DNA of 64,000 nt from Lachnospiraceae bacterium (GCA_021203305.1 JAJQBK010000002.1:1-64000), one strand, 5' to 3'; counted from the stretch's first letter, positions 34,731 to 45,100 are shown. Numbers and translations: made by a program. The notes: generated by a model from the letters alone, not told the origin.

Positions 34731-36526
34731 TCAGGCTCCGATGTCCTGATATTCTCTCTGGCTCCGCCCCCCCCTCGCCCATTTTACAACGTCCGTGATG
34801 TCCTTCGTGGCAAGAACCAGAAGATCATCCTCCTCACTCAGCGGGCGGAAAAAGCTGAGCTTGCAGTAGCTGTATGTATCCCTCCTTCTGAACCCCGGGC
34901 GGATACGGTAAAAAAAGCTTACAACCTTCTTGTCCGTCAGCGCCTTTCGCAGGGAGAGAAGGTCCGTATCCTTCCTGAACTGTTCCTCCTGCCCTTCCGC
35001 CAGAAATTCCCTGATTAAATATTCTCTGGCCTCGTCACAGGCCCTGTCCCTGTCAAAATAATTCGCTATCATGTCCGGAAGCGTCAGATTTTCATCCAGC
35101 ACGACCTTCTCCGTATCCAGATAAATGACAAAAATGCCGCTGTACACCTCCCTGAGCCCGGCGATCATGGAATACTTCCGCTCCGCCTCGGTGCGCCGGC
35201 TGATCCGGTCGATCATGGAGTGGTCGATATCCTGAGAATAGTACATAATCTTTGAGGGAACCCCCCGCTCGTCGCTTTCCATCTTCCAGAAGGTGGACTC
35301 TCTCCACTGCCCGTCCTTCAGCCGGTAATCGCAGATCAGACGCTTTTCCGTTTTCAGCTGCTCCCGCAGATTGGCGATGCTGCCCACACTCCTGCGCAGC
35401 TTCACAAACTCATCCGATACAAACTTATCACAGAAGATATCATTGCGCACGGAGTAGAGTCCCTCCGCCGCCTCCCCCTGATTGACGCTTGACGATTTCT
35501 GGCGCAGAATCCTGTAGGAGTCCTTCTCCAGGTCAGCGAACAGCAGCACCTGATAGGACTCTGTCAGCACATCCATCAGAAAGTCCGTCTCGTTGCGGAA
35601 ACGCAGCTCTACCGCATCCCTTTTGTATTCCGGATGACTCTCGTAGAACAGCTGCTTATCCATATACATGTTGGTCTCCGCCTTCGTGACCACTGTCTCC
35701 ACTGCCAGCGCGCTCTGGCAATGCCAGCCAATAGCAGCAATCGGTGTATTCTCGGATTTGACCAGCCTCTCAAACTCCCCTGCGGCCTCGTCAAACCCCT
35801 CCGCGGCACTGTCTGTGCGAATCACCAGGAATTCATCTCCGCTGATCCTGTAGCAGCTGTCATGTCCGAAGTGCTTTGTCAGCATCCCGCTGAAGCGGCG
35901 GATATACTGGTTGCCCGCCTCATGCCCTCTGGTGTCGTTGACCATTTTAAGCCGTTTATATCCGCGAAAAGGACGCCGATATCATGGATTCTCATGGAGT
36001 CCGCAATCATGCCGCATACACTGTGATACGCGTACATGTTTCCCAGCCCTGTCAGCTCGTCCGTGTTGCAGTAATACTCCAGCTCCCGCCTTTCCTCCAG
36101 CTCCCTGATGTAGGAATCGTGAATGTCCTGGATATAAAGCATGACGATCTGATTTTCGTCCGTGTAATCCTCCGCCTTGATGAGGTCCATCTGTACCCAG
36201 CGGAACTCCCCTCCCGACGCCCTCCGATAGCGTACGCGCACGCTTTCAGCGGAATGGCGGAAGTGCTCTCTCAGAACCTGGAGGTCGGTCGCCCGCAGGT
36301 ACTGATCCACATCCGCGTAATAAACCTGGCCGGTCAGGGCAAACTCCCGCAGCCATTCCGATATCCTGGTCCGGTAGCCTGTGTCAGCCGTCCTTTCAAA
36401 GTCCTGAAGCTTGATATCAATATGGGAATCCTCCGTCAGATTGACCATGAGGATCTTCAGATAAGTTTGAGCCAGCAGCCGCATGGAAGCCTCCATATGC
36501 GGCTCATTTTCTTTCAGGTAAGTCAT
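34731..36526 (-). pseudogene. Frameshifted GGDEF/PAS protein
   Basis: Two overlapping reading frames form one diguanylate-cyclase-type gene of about 598 codons. The first (36526 to 35879) holds a PAS-like part and the start of the GGDEF domain (TDELTGLGNMYAYHSV, FADINGLK). At 35945-35948 a run of four A's is one base short, and the domain goes on in the second frame from MVNDTRGHEAGN to YRISGDEFLVI (SGDEF active site), then two PAS-like parts to 34731. The frame break could be a real mutation, phase variation at the A-run, or a sequencing error. With the base restored the enzyme would look active. An ATG at the break has no ribosome binding site. Weak GAGAG precedes the first start. Confidence 0.82.
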
Positions 36527-36573
36527 CGTGCGCTCTCTTCATTTCCTGACATTTTCTGATATTCAATGAGCTG

Positions 36574-38532
36574 TCACACAGCCGCGCCGTACATCAGCTC
36601 CTCATACTTCTCTATCGGCACCGGCTTGGAAAACCAGTAGCCCTGCCCCTCATGACAGCCGGCGTCCTTCAGAATCCGGATCTGCTCCTCGGTCTCCACG
36701 CCCTCGCAGATCACGTGATATCCCATGTCGTTCATCATGGCGATAATGTGCCTTAACAGGTAGAGTCCTTTCTCACTCTTCTCGCAGTGCACAATGAACA
36801 GCCGGTCCACCTTGATGGTATCCACCGGGATATCCACAATGGAATTCAGCACCGAATACCCCGCGCCGAAATCATCCAGGGAAATCGGCATGCCCACGGC
36901 CTTCAGCCTGTTGAAAAGGCTGACCACATTGTCAAAATCGGAAACCGCCGCCGTCTCCGTCAGCTCAATCTCCGTCAGGGACGGATCGACATTGTATTTT
37001 TTCAGGATTTCAAGGTATCTCTCCACTGTGTCCTGCTCCGTGGCGTGCACCGCGGAGGCGTTGATGGAGATAGACACCTGTCTGCGTCCCAGCTCGTTAT
37101 TTTTGGCAAGGAATTCGGCAACCTTCTCAAAGACATAAAAGTCCAGCTCCACAATCCTCCCCGTCCGCTCACAGATCGGGACAAAGGAATCCGGCGGTAT
37201 AATGGTGCCGTCCGGCTTCTGCCAGCGCACCAGCGCCTCCGCGCCAGTGATGGAATAATCGTCCAGCGAAAACTTCGGCTGCAGGTAAACCTTGAACTCC
37301 CCGTCCTTCATGGCCTGATTCATATTGTTCAGGACCTGATTCTCCATCTCGATTTCCTGGCGGATGCTGGGGCCATAGACGCAGACAGAGCTCTCCGTTT
37401 CGTCCGTTACGTGGAGCCTGGCGGAATTGGCGGCGTCAATCGCGGCGGACGCTCCCGTACAATCCTCTTCAATAAAGTAAAGGCCGGAACGGATCCTCAG
37501 ATTGGCGTCCGGGAAATGGGAGTGGTAGGCGCTGATAAACTTTCTGTTGATGGTATCAACCCTGCCGGGCGCCTCCTGCCTGTCAGTACAGGGCATAAAC
37601 AGGACAAACTGGTCGGAGATTACCCTCGCGAAATGAACCCGATCCGGGCTGCGCATGGTATCGATCACAAAGCTCGCGAAATTTCTGAGAAGGAAATCAC
37701 CCACGTCATAACCATAGTGCTGGTTTAAATATTTGAAATGCAGGAAGTCGCTATAGACCATGACCCAGCTTCCCCTGTCCGGAGCACTGAGCACCTGGTC
37801 CACCTCATCCCGGAATCTGGTAAAGGAAATCAGTCCTGTCAGGGAATCAAAATCCGGAAGCGTCACGCCCTCTCTGTAGCGGAACTCAGGAATCGGCTTC
37901 TCCGCGCTCTGTGAAAAACGCTGAGGGGCAAAATTCTGTTCCGGCACGGGTGCGGAATACTGCGCTGCTCCGCTCCTGCTGCGGTTGATGTCATCGCAGA
38001 ATTCATAGCGGTTGCGCCCGTGCTGCTTGGCGTGGTGCAGCGCCCAGTCCGCGTTGGCCAGAAGCTGCATATAATTAAATCCCTCCGCTCCCTCCGGAAG
38101 GTAACAGACACCGATACTGCAGGTGACGGAGACCTCCTCCAGGCTGACCCGGATCTCCCGGATGCTGTGCAACAGATCCGACGTTTTCTTCACCAGCGCC
38201 GAATGAGGCATCCCTTTCAGAAATACCACATAGGAGTCTCCGCCGGCTTTGATCAGGATGTCGTTCTTTCTGAAGCTTCTGCACAGAAGCCTGCCCACCT
38301 CCAGGACCACCTCGTCCCCGATATCACGGCCATAGCTGATATTGATCTCCTGGAGCTGATCCACGTCAATCACCAAAAGCCCGCAGGGCTGCTCCGGATC
38401 CTTGTGCTGTAAAAACCGGTCCACCTTCGCGATGCCCTCGTCGTTGGTGTACATGGTATCCCACAGCTCGTTTATCGCCTCCTGCGTCGTTTTTCTTTTC
38501 TCCTCATCGGCCTTCACTGAATCATCCATCAT
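36574..38532 (-). CDS. GGDEF-GGDEF-EAL protein, probable c-di-GMP phosphodiesterase
   Basis: A 652-residue cytoplasmic protein with tandem GGDEF-like domains and a C-terminal EAL domain. The first GGDEF reads KAGGDSYVVF and the second VISDQFVLF, so both are degenerate. The EAL domain has GAEALVRWQ, NASAVH, IELTETA, LDDFGAGYS, IKVDRLF, CEGVETEEQ and GQGYWFSKP, which keep the metal-binding and catalytic positions. Net activity is therefore likely c-di-GMP hydrolysis, with the N-terminal domains regulatory. There are no membrane helices. The start is ATG 38532 with GGGAGGG 5 bases upstream; the frame is open to 38676 but without a site. It is 47 bases upstream of the frameshifted GGDEF gene and divergent from the cyclase at 38890. 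Confidence 0.9.
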   Translation of the reverse strand: MMDDSVKADEEKRKTTQEAINELWDTMYTNDEGIAKVDRFLQHKDPEQPCGLLVIDVDQLQEINISYGRDIGDEVVLEVGRLLCRSFRKNDILIKAGGDSYVVFLKGMPHSALVKKTSDLLHSIREIRVSLEEVSVTCSIGVCYLPEGAEGFNYMQLLANADWALHHAKQHGRNRYEFCDDINRSRSGAAQYSAPVPEQNFAPQRFSQSAEKPIPEFRYREGVTLPDFDSLTGLISFTRFRDEVDQVLSAPDRGSWVMVYSDFLHFKYLNQHYGYDVGDFLLRNFASFVIDTMRSPDRVHFARVISDQFVLFMPCTDRQEAPGRVDTINRKFISAYHSHFPDANLRIRSGLYFIEEDCTGASAAIDAANSARLHVTDETESSVCVYGPSIRQEIEMENQVLNNMNQAMKDGEFKVYLQPKFSLDDYSITGAEALVRWQKPDGTIIPPDSFVPICERTGRIVELDFYVFEKVAEFLAKNNELGRRQVSISINASAVHATEQDTVERYLEILKKYNVDPSLTEIELTETAAVSDFDNVVSLFNRLKAVGMPISLDDFGAGYSVLNSIVDIPVDTIKVDRLFIVHCEKSEKGLYLLRHIIAMMNDMGYHVICEGVETEEQIRILKDAGCHEGQGYWFSKPVPIEKYEELMYGAAV

Positions 38533-38543
38533 AAAAACCCTCC

Positions 38544-38557
38544 CGGTCATCTGACCG
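38544..38557. promoter_or_regulatory. Short inverted repeat before the EAL gene
   Basis: CGGTCA and TGACCG separated by 2 bases lie just upstream of the ribosome binding site of the EAL gene. It may be an operator half or a small leader hairpin; low certainty. Confidence 0.3.
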
Positions 38558-38889
38558 CTGTTCACGGGTCCGCCTTCCCCTCGGAAGCCCGCAGGCAAAC
38601 TCTTCCCCGTATTGATACCTATTTTACAACTCTTCCTATAGGTTTGGCAAGTACAGATTTCATGTTTTACTGTCAATTTATTTCAAAATAAGAGCATTTT
38701 TCTTTTTCCCGTATGAAAAAATGCCAAAAAATCCGCTTCAAAAAGGATTTGCTTGTTGCGTTATTCACAACTTTATATTAAAATAAGCGGTAAAGAAGCG
38801 CCATGTCACGAGCTTTCCTTTGAAAAGACGTATGTGGCGGGCAAATAATCACCTGATATGGGAATTCTGTATTTTGTGCGGGAGAAGGT
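38558..38889. other. Divergent control region between EAL and GGDEF genes
   Basis: About 330 AT-rich bases. On the minus strand TTGACA occurs at about 38671-38676 with a poor -10 (TACTTG) 17 bases on, and a second choice TTGCCA with TAAAAT 18 bases on. On the plus strand TTGTTG and TATATT/TATTAA lie near 38754-38780. I saw no riboswitch core. Confidence 0.4.
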
Positions 38890-40671
38890 ATGGGTTACAA
38901 AATGGACAATAATATCAATTGCGGCTCCGCTGTCTTTGACGAGTGGTTTCTTCCAGTTACCTCAGATGAGGGCTTCTATAAGACATTGGGACGGGATCTC
39001 TATGCCCCCCTCACGCAAAGCATCCATCATGACGATATTCAGAGATTTAAGGAAGCAGTTCTTAATCTGAAGCGAGAACAGCTCCCCTACATCTACACCT
39101 CCGTCCGTCTGGAAAAGCAGGACGGCTCCACTTTCTGGGCCTCCGTCAAGCTCTCGTCGGTAGCCAAGGAAAGTCCGACCGAGGGAAAGCTGTACCGTTT
39201 CGAGTTCTTGGAGCTGGACCCGCGCAATGACGACCGGAGATTCCAGCAGTTAAATGATGAGTACGAGCTGCTGCTTGGCATCAACGACTGCATTATCCTG
39301 ACCTACACCATAAGTGAGGACGCCCTGACTATCTACAGGCAGTGCAGCAACCAGCATATGCCGCTCTTTTCCGGGACGCTTTCTGAATGGCAGGCCAGGA
39401 TAGAAAGCGGTCTGGATCCTTCCTCCGGAAATGAGTTCCAGCACCTGTGCGCCGCTCTTTCCCAGGGAAAGGCCAGCTTCCGCTACAGCATCAAAACCAG
39501 CGCGATCCTGGATACGGTAAAGCCGGAGCTCTTTGATTTCCGCTGTCAGTCGATTCACCATACCTCCTCCGGCGAATTCAGAATTCTGGGGCTCATCACC
39601 CCGGCCGCGGGACTCCAGGACGCTGACAACAGTATCAATTATGTGATGGATGCGGGGCTGCCCGTGCTGAATAAGAAATCCATTATTTCCTACGCCAAGA
39701 ATTCCATGGCGGCTGCCGTCTCCAGAATCTATCTGGTGATTATCGACCTGGATGATTTCAAGGAGATCAATGACAATTACGGGCACCTGTTCGGAGACGA
39801 GGTTCTGGCAAACACGGTGGAAATCCTCAAGAACAGCATCGGCGAGCTGGGCATGGTGGGCAGAATCGGCGGGGATGAGCTGATGGTGGTGCTGTCCCAC
39901 GTGGATAATCTGACAGAGCTGAGAACTCTCCTGCGCACCATCCGCGTCAGAGTGGAGCTTTCCTACAAGGATAAGCTGAAGGACCATCTGGTCACCTGCT
40001 CCATGGGAGCCGCCGCTTACCCCGACCAGGGCGCGAGCTATGACGAGGTTTTCAAGGCCGCCGACAGAATGCTCTACCTTGCCAAGGAGAAGGGCAAGAA
40101 CCGCTATATCATGTTCACCCCGGGGCTTCACGATATTCTGGAGAACCGCACCCCGTCTCAGAGCACCAGCGCGCGGAAGCTGTCGGAGCTGAGGAATGAC
40201 AAGACCGGCGTCATTCTGCACATGATCAACCTTTTCGCGGAGCAAAGAGTCGTAAACTATGAGACCATGCTCAACGAGGTGGGCTACAGCTTTGATCTGG
40301 ACGCCATATTCATCATATACGGCGGCGCCAATTCCTTTGTCTCCTGGGATAAGGAAAACCTCAGCCTGACCGTGGCGGAGGACCCTGTCCTGACAAGGCC
40401 TGACGAGAATTTTAAGAGCAGCTTCGATAAGAACGGGGTGTTCCATGCGTCCAACATTTTTAATTTACAGAGTATTTCTCCGGATATTTCCGCGGTTTTG
40501 CTGAAGATGGATATCATGTCCTCGTTTTTCTATAAATTCTCACAGCAGTCTGAGAATTTCAACTATGTGATGTTCGCCCGCAAAAAGCGGAGACAGCAGT
40601 GGGCTGAATACGAAAAGGTGCTGCTGGCCGTGGTCGGCAGAGCGCTGGAATTTTTCATCGGGAACCGGTAG
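38890..40671 (+). CDS. Diguanylate cyclase (PAS-PAS-GGDEF with C-terminal sensor-like domain)
   Basis: A 593-residue cytoplasmic protein. The N-terminal 260 residues contain two PAS-like folds (FDEWFLPVTSDEGFYKTLG; RLEKQDGSTFWASVKL). The GGDEF domain (about 270-430) has VIIDLDDFKEINDNYGHLFGDEV and GRIGGDELMVVLS. Catalytic Asp and Glu are kept, the last residue is Leu instead of Phe. The usual RxxD inhibitory site five residues upstream is absent (GELGMVGR). The final 160 residues look like a GAF-type domain (FDLDAIFIIYGG). It should make c-di-GMP from GTP. GGAGAAGGT precedes the ATG. Together with the EAL gene across the control region it can set local c-di-GMP for PelD. Confidence 0.88.
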   Translation: MGYKMDNNINCGSAVFDEWFLPVTSDEGFYKTLGRDLYAPLTQSIHHDDIQRFKEAVLNLKREQLPYIYTSVRLEKQDGSTFWASVKLSSVAKESPTEGKLYRFEFLELDPRNDDRRFQQLNDEYELLLGINDCIILTYTISEDALTIYRQCSNQHMPLFSGTLSEWQARIESGLDPSSGNEFQHLCAALSQGKASFRYSIKTSAILDTVKPELFDFRCQSIHHTSSGEFRILGLITPAAGLQDADNSINYVMDAGLPVLNKKSIISYAKNSMAAAVSRIYLVIIDLDDFKEINDNYGHLFGDEVLANTVEILKNSIGELGMVGRIGGDELMVVLSHVDNLTELRTLLRTIRVRVELSYKDKLKDHLVTCSMGAAAYPDQGASYDEVFKAADRMLYLAKEKGKNRYIMFTPGLHDILENRTPSQSTSARKLSELRNDKTGVILHMINLFAEQRVVNYETMLNEVGYSFDLDAIFIIYGGANSFVSWDKENLSLTVAEDPVLTRPDENFKSSFDKNGVFHASNIFNLQSISPDISAVLLKMDIMSSFFYKFSQQSENFNYVMFARKKRRQQWAEYEKVLLAVVGRALEFFIGNR

Positions 40672-40755
40672 GGGCATTCTCCGGTATCCGCTGTCCGAAC
40701 CGCACTCAGTATCAGCCGTAGCCTTCTTTATCACGGCTCAGTTCATAAAAATTAT

Positions 40756-40781
40756 CGCCCGGCAGTATGTTCTGCCGGGCG
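40756..40781. terminator. Bidirectional terminator
   Basis: A perfect 10-bp stem CGCCCGGCAG / CTGCCGGGCG with a 6-base loop. Plus-strand continuation is TTGCTTT, minus-strand continuation is ATAATTTTTA, so it serves both the cyclase gene (plus) and the convergent NlpC/P60 gene (minus). Confidence 0.88.
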
Positions 40782-40848
40782 TTGCTTTATGATATGCTTC
40801 AACTTTCAAAAACTTTCACGGGTTGTTCACCGGCGTCATGCGGTTTAC

Positions 40849-42096
40849 TCAGATAACCCTTCTCACCGCCAGCACTACCGTGCTGGAGCTGTAATACACA
40901 TTGTCCGTCACAATCCCTGTACTGGAGCTCTTGGCATGGACGATACGCCCATTGCCTATGTAAATCGCCACATGGCCGCTGTAGCAGACAATATCGCCAG
41001 GCTGCGCCTCGCTTAAGCTGACGCCCGTTCCAACACTTCGCAGACTGTAGGAGGAATGGGGCAGGGAATAGCCAAAGGCCGCGTACACGGACATGACAAA
41101 GCCGGAGCAATCACAGCCGTTGGTCAGCGAGGTTCCTCCCCAGACATATGGGTTTCCCACGAACTGCAGGGCGTAATTGGCAATGGCCTGGGCTGTGGCG
41201 GAGCCGCCGGAGGCGGTCTCCGTGGTACCGGAGGAAGAACCGCCCGAACTGCTCTGTGCCGCAGCAGCGGCGGCCGCCGCTGCTGCAGCCGCTTCCTCCA
41301 ACTCCGTAATCTTTGTGTTATTGCTGGCAATCTGTGATTTATAGGAGCTGACCCGGTTCTGGGCGTCCGTTAAAAGCGCGTCAAAATTGTCCACCTTGGT
41401 CTGGAGGCTGGCAATAATTTCATTTAAATACGCCTCCTGCGCCTCCAGCTCCGCCTTCTCACTGACAAGGGAAGCCTCCTCGCTTTCCAGGCCGGCCTCC
41501 TCCTTCACAAGCTCCGCCCTCTGCTCTTCCAGGCTCGCCTGCAGCTGGGTGACTTCCTCCATGACAGCCTCATAATCCGCCAGCACCTGGGAATCATAGG
41601 AATACAGACTTTCGATATACTCCGCCCGGTTTAACAGCTGGCTCATATCCTCCGCTTCCAGAAGAAGAACCAGATAATTGGCGTCCCCGTTCTCATACAT
41701 ATACTGTATGTGAATCTTCATGGCCTCGTACTGCTCATCCCTTCGGGCGCAGGCCGCCTCGTACTCTTCCTCCGCGGCGGCGATCTCCTCCTCCTTGGCG
41801 GTGATCTCCTCCTCCTTATTGGCGATCTCCTCTTCCTTGTCCGCGATGGCCTGCTCCGTATCGGCGATATCCTTCATGATGTTGATCATCTCGGATTTCT
41901 GGTCGTCGATCTCCATTTCCAGCTCCAGCATCTGCTCTTCGGTTTCCTCGATCTCACTCTGCTCGCTCTCGATCTTCTGCTGCAGCGCCTCGTTTTCCTC
42001 CTGCAGGGACTGAATATCCTCCGCACGCACCCCAATCTGCGCAAGAAGTATCACCCCGGCCAGTACCAGCGCGGTTATTTTCCTGTATAGCTTCAT
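40849..42096 (-). CDS. NlpC/P60 peptidoglycan endopeptidase with coiled coil
   Basis: A 415-residue secreted cell-wall hydrolase of the PcsB/CwlO type. A signal peptide (residues 1-25, cut near VRA-E) is followed by long coiled coils (about 27-265, with repeats of KEEEI), a Ala/Ser/Gly-rich linker with thirteen alanines, and a C-terminal NlpC/P60 domain (about 300-415). Catalytic residues are visible: Cys in NGCDCSGFV, His in YSGHVAIYIGNG, and the third polar position near IVHAKSS. It should cut the D-Glu-diaminopimelate type bond in peptide stems during growth and division. The coiled coil suggests control by an FtsEX-like complex, which is known for relatives. It is 41 bases downstream of asnS. 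Confidence 0.92.
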   Translation of the reverse strand: MKLYRKITALVLAGVILLAQIGVRAEDIQSLQEENEALQQKIESEQSEIEETEEQMLELEMEIDDQKSEMINIMKDIADTEQAIADKEEEIANKEEEITAKEEEIAAAEEEYEAACARRDEQYEAMKIHIQYMYENGDANYLVLLLEAEDMSQLLNRAEYIESLYSYDSQVLADYEAVMEEVTQLQASLEEQRAELVKEEAGLESEEASLVSEKAELEAQEAYLNEIIASLQTKVDNFDALLTDAQNRVSSYKSQIASNNTKITELEEAAAAAAAAAAAAQSSSGGSSSGTTETASGGSATAQAIANYALQFVGNPYVWGGTSLTNGCDCSGFVMSVYAAFGYSLPHSSYSLRSVGTGVSLSEAQPGDIVCYSGHVAIYIGNGRIVHAKSSSTGIVTDNVYYSSSTVVLAVRRVI

Positions 42097-42137
42097 CCTT
42101 ACCCCTGTTACCCTTTACTTCTCTTATTCACAGTCGC

Positions 42138-43529
42138 TTATAGTTCGCAGTTATTCACCGTCCTCGGGAACGGCAGCACATCCCGGATGTTCCCCATGCC
42201 GGTCAGATACATGACGCAGCGCTCAAACCCCAGTCCAAAGCCCGCGTGGCGCGCAGAGCCATATTTTCTCAGATCCAGATAAAAATCGTAGTCCTCTTTC
42301 TTCAGCCCCAGCTCGTCCATCCTGGCCTCCAGAACGTCCAGCCGGTCCTCCCTCTGGGAGCCGCCGATGATCTCTCCGATGGCGGGCACCAGGCAGTCCA
42401 TGGCCGCCACGGTTTTGCCGTCCTCATTCAGCTTCATATAAAAAGCCTTGATCTCCTTCGGGTAGTCTGTGACAAACACCGGACGCTTAAAGATTTCCTC
42501 CGTCAGATATCTCTCATGCTCCGTCTGCAAATCGCAGCCCCAGGAAACCTTATAGTCAAATTTATCATTGTGCTTCTCCAAAAGCGCAATGGCCTCCGTG
42601 TAGGTTACATGGCCAAACTCCGAATTCAGCACGTGCGTCAGGCGGTCAATCAGCCCCTTGTCCACAAATTGATTGAAAAAGGCCATCTCCTCAGGCGCCT
42701 TCTCCAACACATAGCGGATAATGAACTTCAGCATATCCTCCGCCAGCGTCATGTCGTCATTCAGATCCGCGAAAGCAATCTCCGGCTCGATCATCCAGAA
42801 CTCCGCCGCGTGGCGAGTGGTGTTAGAATTCTCCGCCCTGAACGTTGGCCCGAAGGTATACACGTTTTTGAAGGCCATGGCGTAGGTCTCCACATTCAGC
42901 TGGCCGCTGACCGTCAGATTGGTGGGCTTATTGAAAAAATCCTGGCTGTAATCCACGGCGCCGTCCGCATTTTTCGGCAGGTTATTTAAATCCAGAGTCG
43001 TCACCTGAAACATCTCGCCCGCGCCCTCGCAGTCGCTTCCGGTGATGATGGGCGTGTGCACGTACACAAAGTCCCTCTCTTGGAAAAAGGTATGAATGGC
43101 GTAGGCGATCAGGGAGCGCACCCGGAAAACCGCCTCAAAGGTATTGGTCCTGGGGCGGAGATGAGAAATCGTCCGCAGGTACTCAAAGCTGTGGCGCTTC
43201 TTCTGCAGGGGATAGTCCGGCGCGGAAGCCCCCTCCACCGTCACCTCCGCCGCCTGCATCTCAAAGGGCTGCTTCGCCTGGGGCGTGGCCACGATAGTGC
43301 CCCTGGCAATCAGGGCCGCCCCCACGTTCTGGGCGCTGATCTCCTTAAAATTACTCAGGCTGTCGCTGTAAACGATCTGCAGCGGCTGAAAAAAGGTGCC
43401 GTCATTCAACACGATAAAGCCAAAGGTCTTGGAATCTCTGATGCTTCTGATCCAGCCCCCGACCGTCACCTCTTTGCCCACATAGCTGTCCGTATCCCTG
43501 TATAATGCTCTGATATCTGTCATGTCCAT
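42138..43529 (-). CDS. asnS: Asparaginyl-tRNA synthetase
   Basis: A 463-residue class IIb aminoacyl-tRNA synthetase charging tRNA-Asn. The N-terminal OB fold has [20 protein letters not shown], then motif 2 in the [22 protein letters not shown] stretch and motif 3 with [15 protein letters not shown] near the end. [17 protein letters not shown] is typical of AsnRS. Length matches (about 463). Start ATG 43529 follows GGGGGAAG. A 6-bp hairpin (GCAGGG / CCCTGC) lies just upstream, but I find no T-box sequence. It lies in a minus-strand run with the FKBP-like protein upstream and the NlpC/P60 gene downstream. Confidence 0.97.
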   Translation of the reverse strand: MDMTDIRALYRDTDSYVGKEVTVGGWIRSIRDSKTFGFIVLNDGTFFQPLQIVYSDSLSNFKEISAQNVGAALIARGTIVATPQAKQPFEMQAAEVTVEGASAPDYPLQKKRHSFEYLRTISHLRPRTNTFEAVFRVRSLIAYAIHTFFQERDFVYVHTPIITGSDCEGAGEMFQVTTLDLNNLPKNADGAVDYSQDFFNKPTNLTVSGQLNVETYAMAFKNVYTFGPTFRAENSNTTRHAAEFWMIEPEIAFADLNDDMTLAEDMLKFIIRYVLEKAPEEMAFFNQFVDKGLIDRLTHVLNSEFGHVTYTEAIALLEKHNDKFDYKVSWGCDLQTEHERYLTEEIFKRPVFVTDYPKEIKAFYMKLNEDGKTVAAMDCLVPAIGEIIGGSQREDRLDVLEARMDELGLKKEDYDFYLDLRKYGSARHAGFGLGFERCVMYLTGMGNIRDVLPFPRTVNNCEL

Positions 43530-43672
43530 AGGTCTTCCCCCACGCAGGGTATTTCCCTGCTGTCTTTTCTTATCAATTTTTCCGCTTCCCCGCCTTGAAA
43601 ACTCTCTCCGTTTCCCCGCTTCAAAAACTCTTTTAATTTCGTGTTATGAAAATTCTTCCGCCGTCGTGCTTT

Positions 43673-44911
43673 TTATTCTTCCGTCTCCGTAACCGCCGCG
43701 TTTTCCGCCAGGAAATCCGCCACAAGAGTCTGCATCAGGTACATTTCCAGGCTTTCCCTGGAAATGATATTTTCATACACCTCTTCTTCGGTCTCATAAC
43801 CGTAATAGGTCATGTACGCCTCCACCTGCTCAGACATTTCCTCCTCTGTGGGGTTCAGATCCTCAGCGTTGGCGATAGCCTGGAAAATCATAACCTCCGG
43901 CGCGTATTCATCCGCCATGATCACCACATACTCAGCCATGGACATTCCCACGAAATAGCTGCAGTAGGTGTCCCCGTCCAACCCATAGTAGGACGCCTCG
44001 GACTCGATGCTGGCCGTCAGGTTCTCATACAGCATATTGTAAAGGAAGTCCGGCACCTCCGTCGCCGTGCAGATGGATATCACCGCCTCAATCACCGCCG
44101 AATCCAGATCGGACTGATATTCATACTCGGCGTAATATTCCAGATAGGCTCTGCAGAATTCCTCAAACTCGTCCACAGTGCTGTAGCTGCCGCCGGTCGC
44201 CAGCGCTACGTTGTCATCCGTCATATCCGGCGTCACATAATTGACCGTCACGGTGAACACCACTTCCCTGCCCGCCAGGCTGGGATTGTTGGCATAGTCC
44301 GATGGGAAGGTCAGATTGAGGTCAACCGTATCGCCCACGGCCACGCCGATCAGTCCGTCCTCAAAGCCGTCAATGAAGGAGCCGGAGCCGATCACCAGAT
44401 CATACCCGGAAGCGGAACCGCCGTCAAAGGCCTCGCCGTCCAGATAGCCGGTATAGTCAATATTGGCGGTATCTCCTTCCTCCACCAGCTGGCCCGCGGT
44501 CATCTCCGCCGCGTAATCCACGGCAAGAGAACTGAAATAGCTCTCCGCCAGGGCTGTCACAGAAGCGTCATCCACCTCCTCCATGGCGGCAACCGAAAGC
44601 TCCATTCCGATATACTCGCCCAACGTCACATAATCCTCCACCGGGTAATCCTTCAGCGAGGTGACCGTGCCGTCCGTCACCGTGACCACCAGAGAGGAGC
44701 TGGCCGACGGATTTTCACTGTCAACCGTAATCTCCTCAGCGGAATCCGCGCTCTCCGACGAGGAGGAGTCTGTACTCTCCGCTGTCTGCGCGCTGTCCGC
44801 TGTATCCGTTTCCATGGAAGCTCTTCCGTTACTGACAGCCGTGTAAACAATCAGAACGGCCACAACCGCCACCGCCGCAGCTGCGATGAGCAGATTCCTT
44901 TTTTTATTCAT
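43673..44911 (-). CDS. Exported trigger-factor-like peptidyl-prolyl isomerase (FKBP type)
   Basis: A 412-residue protein with an N-terminal signal anchor (residues 5-25), a Ser/Asp/Glu-rich linker (about 32-70), an FKBP domain (about 140-235: VEEGDTANIDYTGYLDGEAFDGG; GSGSFIDGFEDGLIGVAVGD; LNLTFP) and a helical C-terminal part like the trigger factor SurA-type arm. Unlike cytoplasmic trigger factor there is no ribosome-binding FRK motif, so it probably folds secreted proteins outside the membrane. AAAGGAG precedes the ATG. A promoter with extended -10 is at 45072. No DNA-level link to its neighbours beyond orientation. Confidence 0.85.
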   Translation of the reverse strand: MNKKRNLLIAAAAVAVVAVLIVYTAVSNGRASMETDTADSAQTAESTDSSSSESADSAEEITVDSENPSASSSLVVTVTDGTVTSLKDYPVEDYVTLGEYIGMELSVAAMEEVDDASVTALAESYFSSLAVDYAAEMTAGQLVEEGDTANIDYTGYLDGEAFDGGSASGYDLVIGSGSFIDGFEDGLIGVAVGDTVDLNLTFPSDYANNPSLAGREVVFTVTVNYVTPDMTDDNVALATGGSYSTVDEFEEFCRAYLEYYAEYEYQSDLDSAVIEAVISICTATEVPDFLYNMLYENLTASIESEASYYGLDGDTYCSYFVGMSMAEYVVIMADEYAPEVMIFQAIANAEDLNPTEEEMSEQVEAYMTYYGYETEEEVYENIISRESLEMYLMQTLVADFLAENAAVTETEE

Positions 44912-45071
44912 AAAATCTCCTTTAAATATCTCATTTCATCTTGCTATTCCATCGTATCAATATGATTTCAGGGTTCCATGGGACCGCACTTTAGTCTCTT
45001 TTCACCGATATCCATTCTCTTACCAATGACCATCCACCAGTAAATGCCCGTCTATCCGCCGATACCTGTCC

Positions 45072-45100
45072 ATCATAGCACAAAATACTTTTTCTTGAAA
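45072..45100 (-). promoter_or_regulatory. Promoter of the FKBP-like gene
   Basis: TTTCAA (45095-45100), 17 bases, and TATGAT (45072-45077) preceded by TGC, an extended -10. The leader to the ATG is about 155 bases. Confidence 0.5.

Noticed and set aside
35941..35950. Programmed -1 ribosomal frameshift in the GGDEF gene
   Set aside because: CTTAAAAT is not a proper X-XXY-YYZ slippery heptamer and I see no downstream pseudoknot; a lost base fits better.
43530..43672. T-box riboswitch before asnS
   Set aside because: No GGGTGG-ACCGCG-type T-box core or specifier structure was found; only a 6-bp hairpin and a degenerate 22-bp direct repeat.
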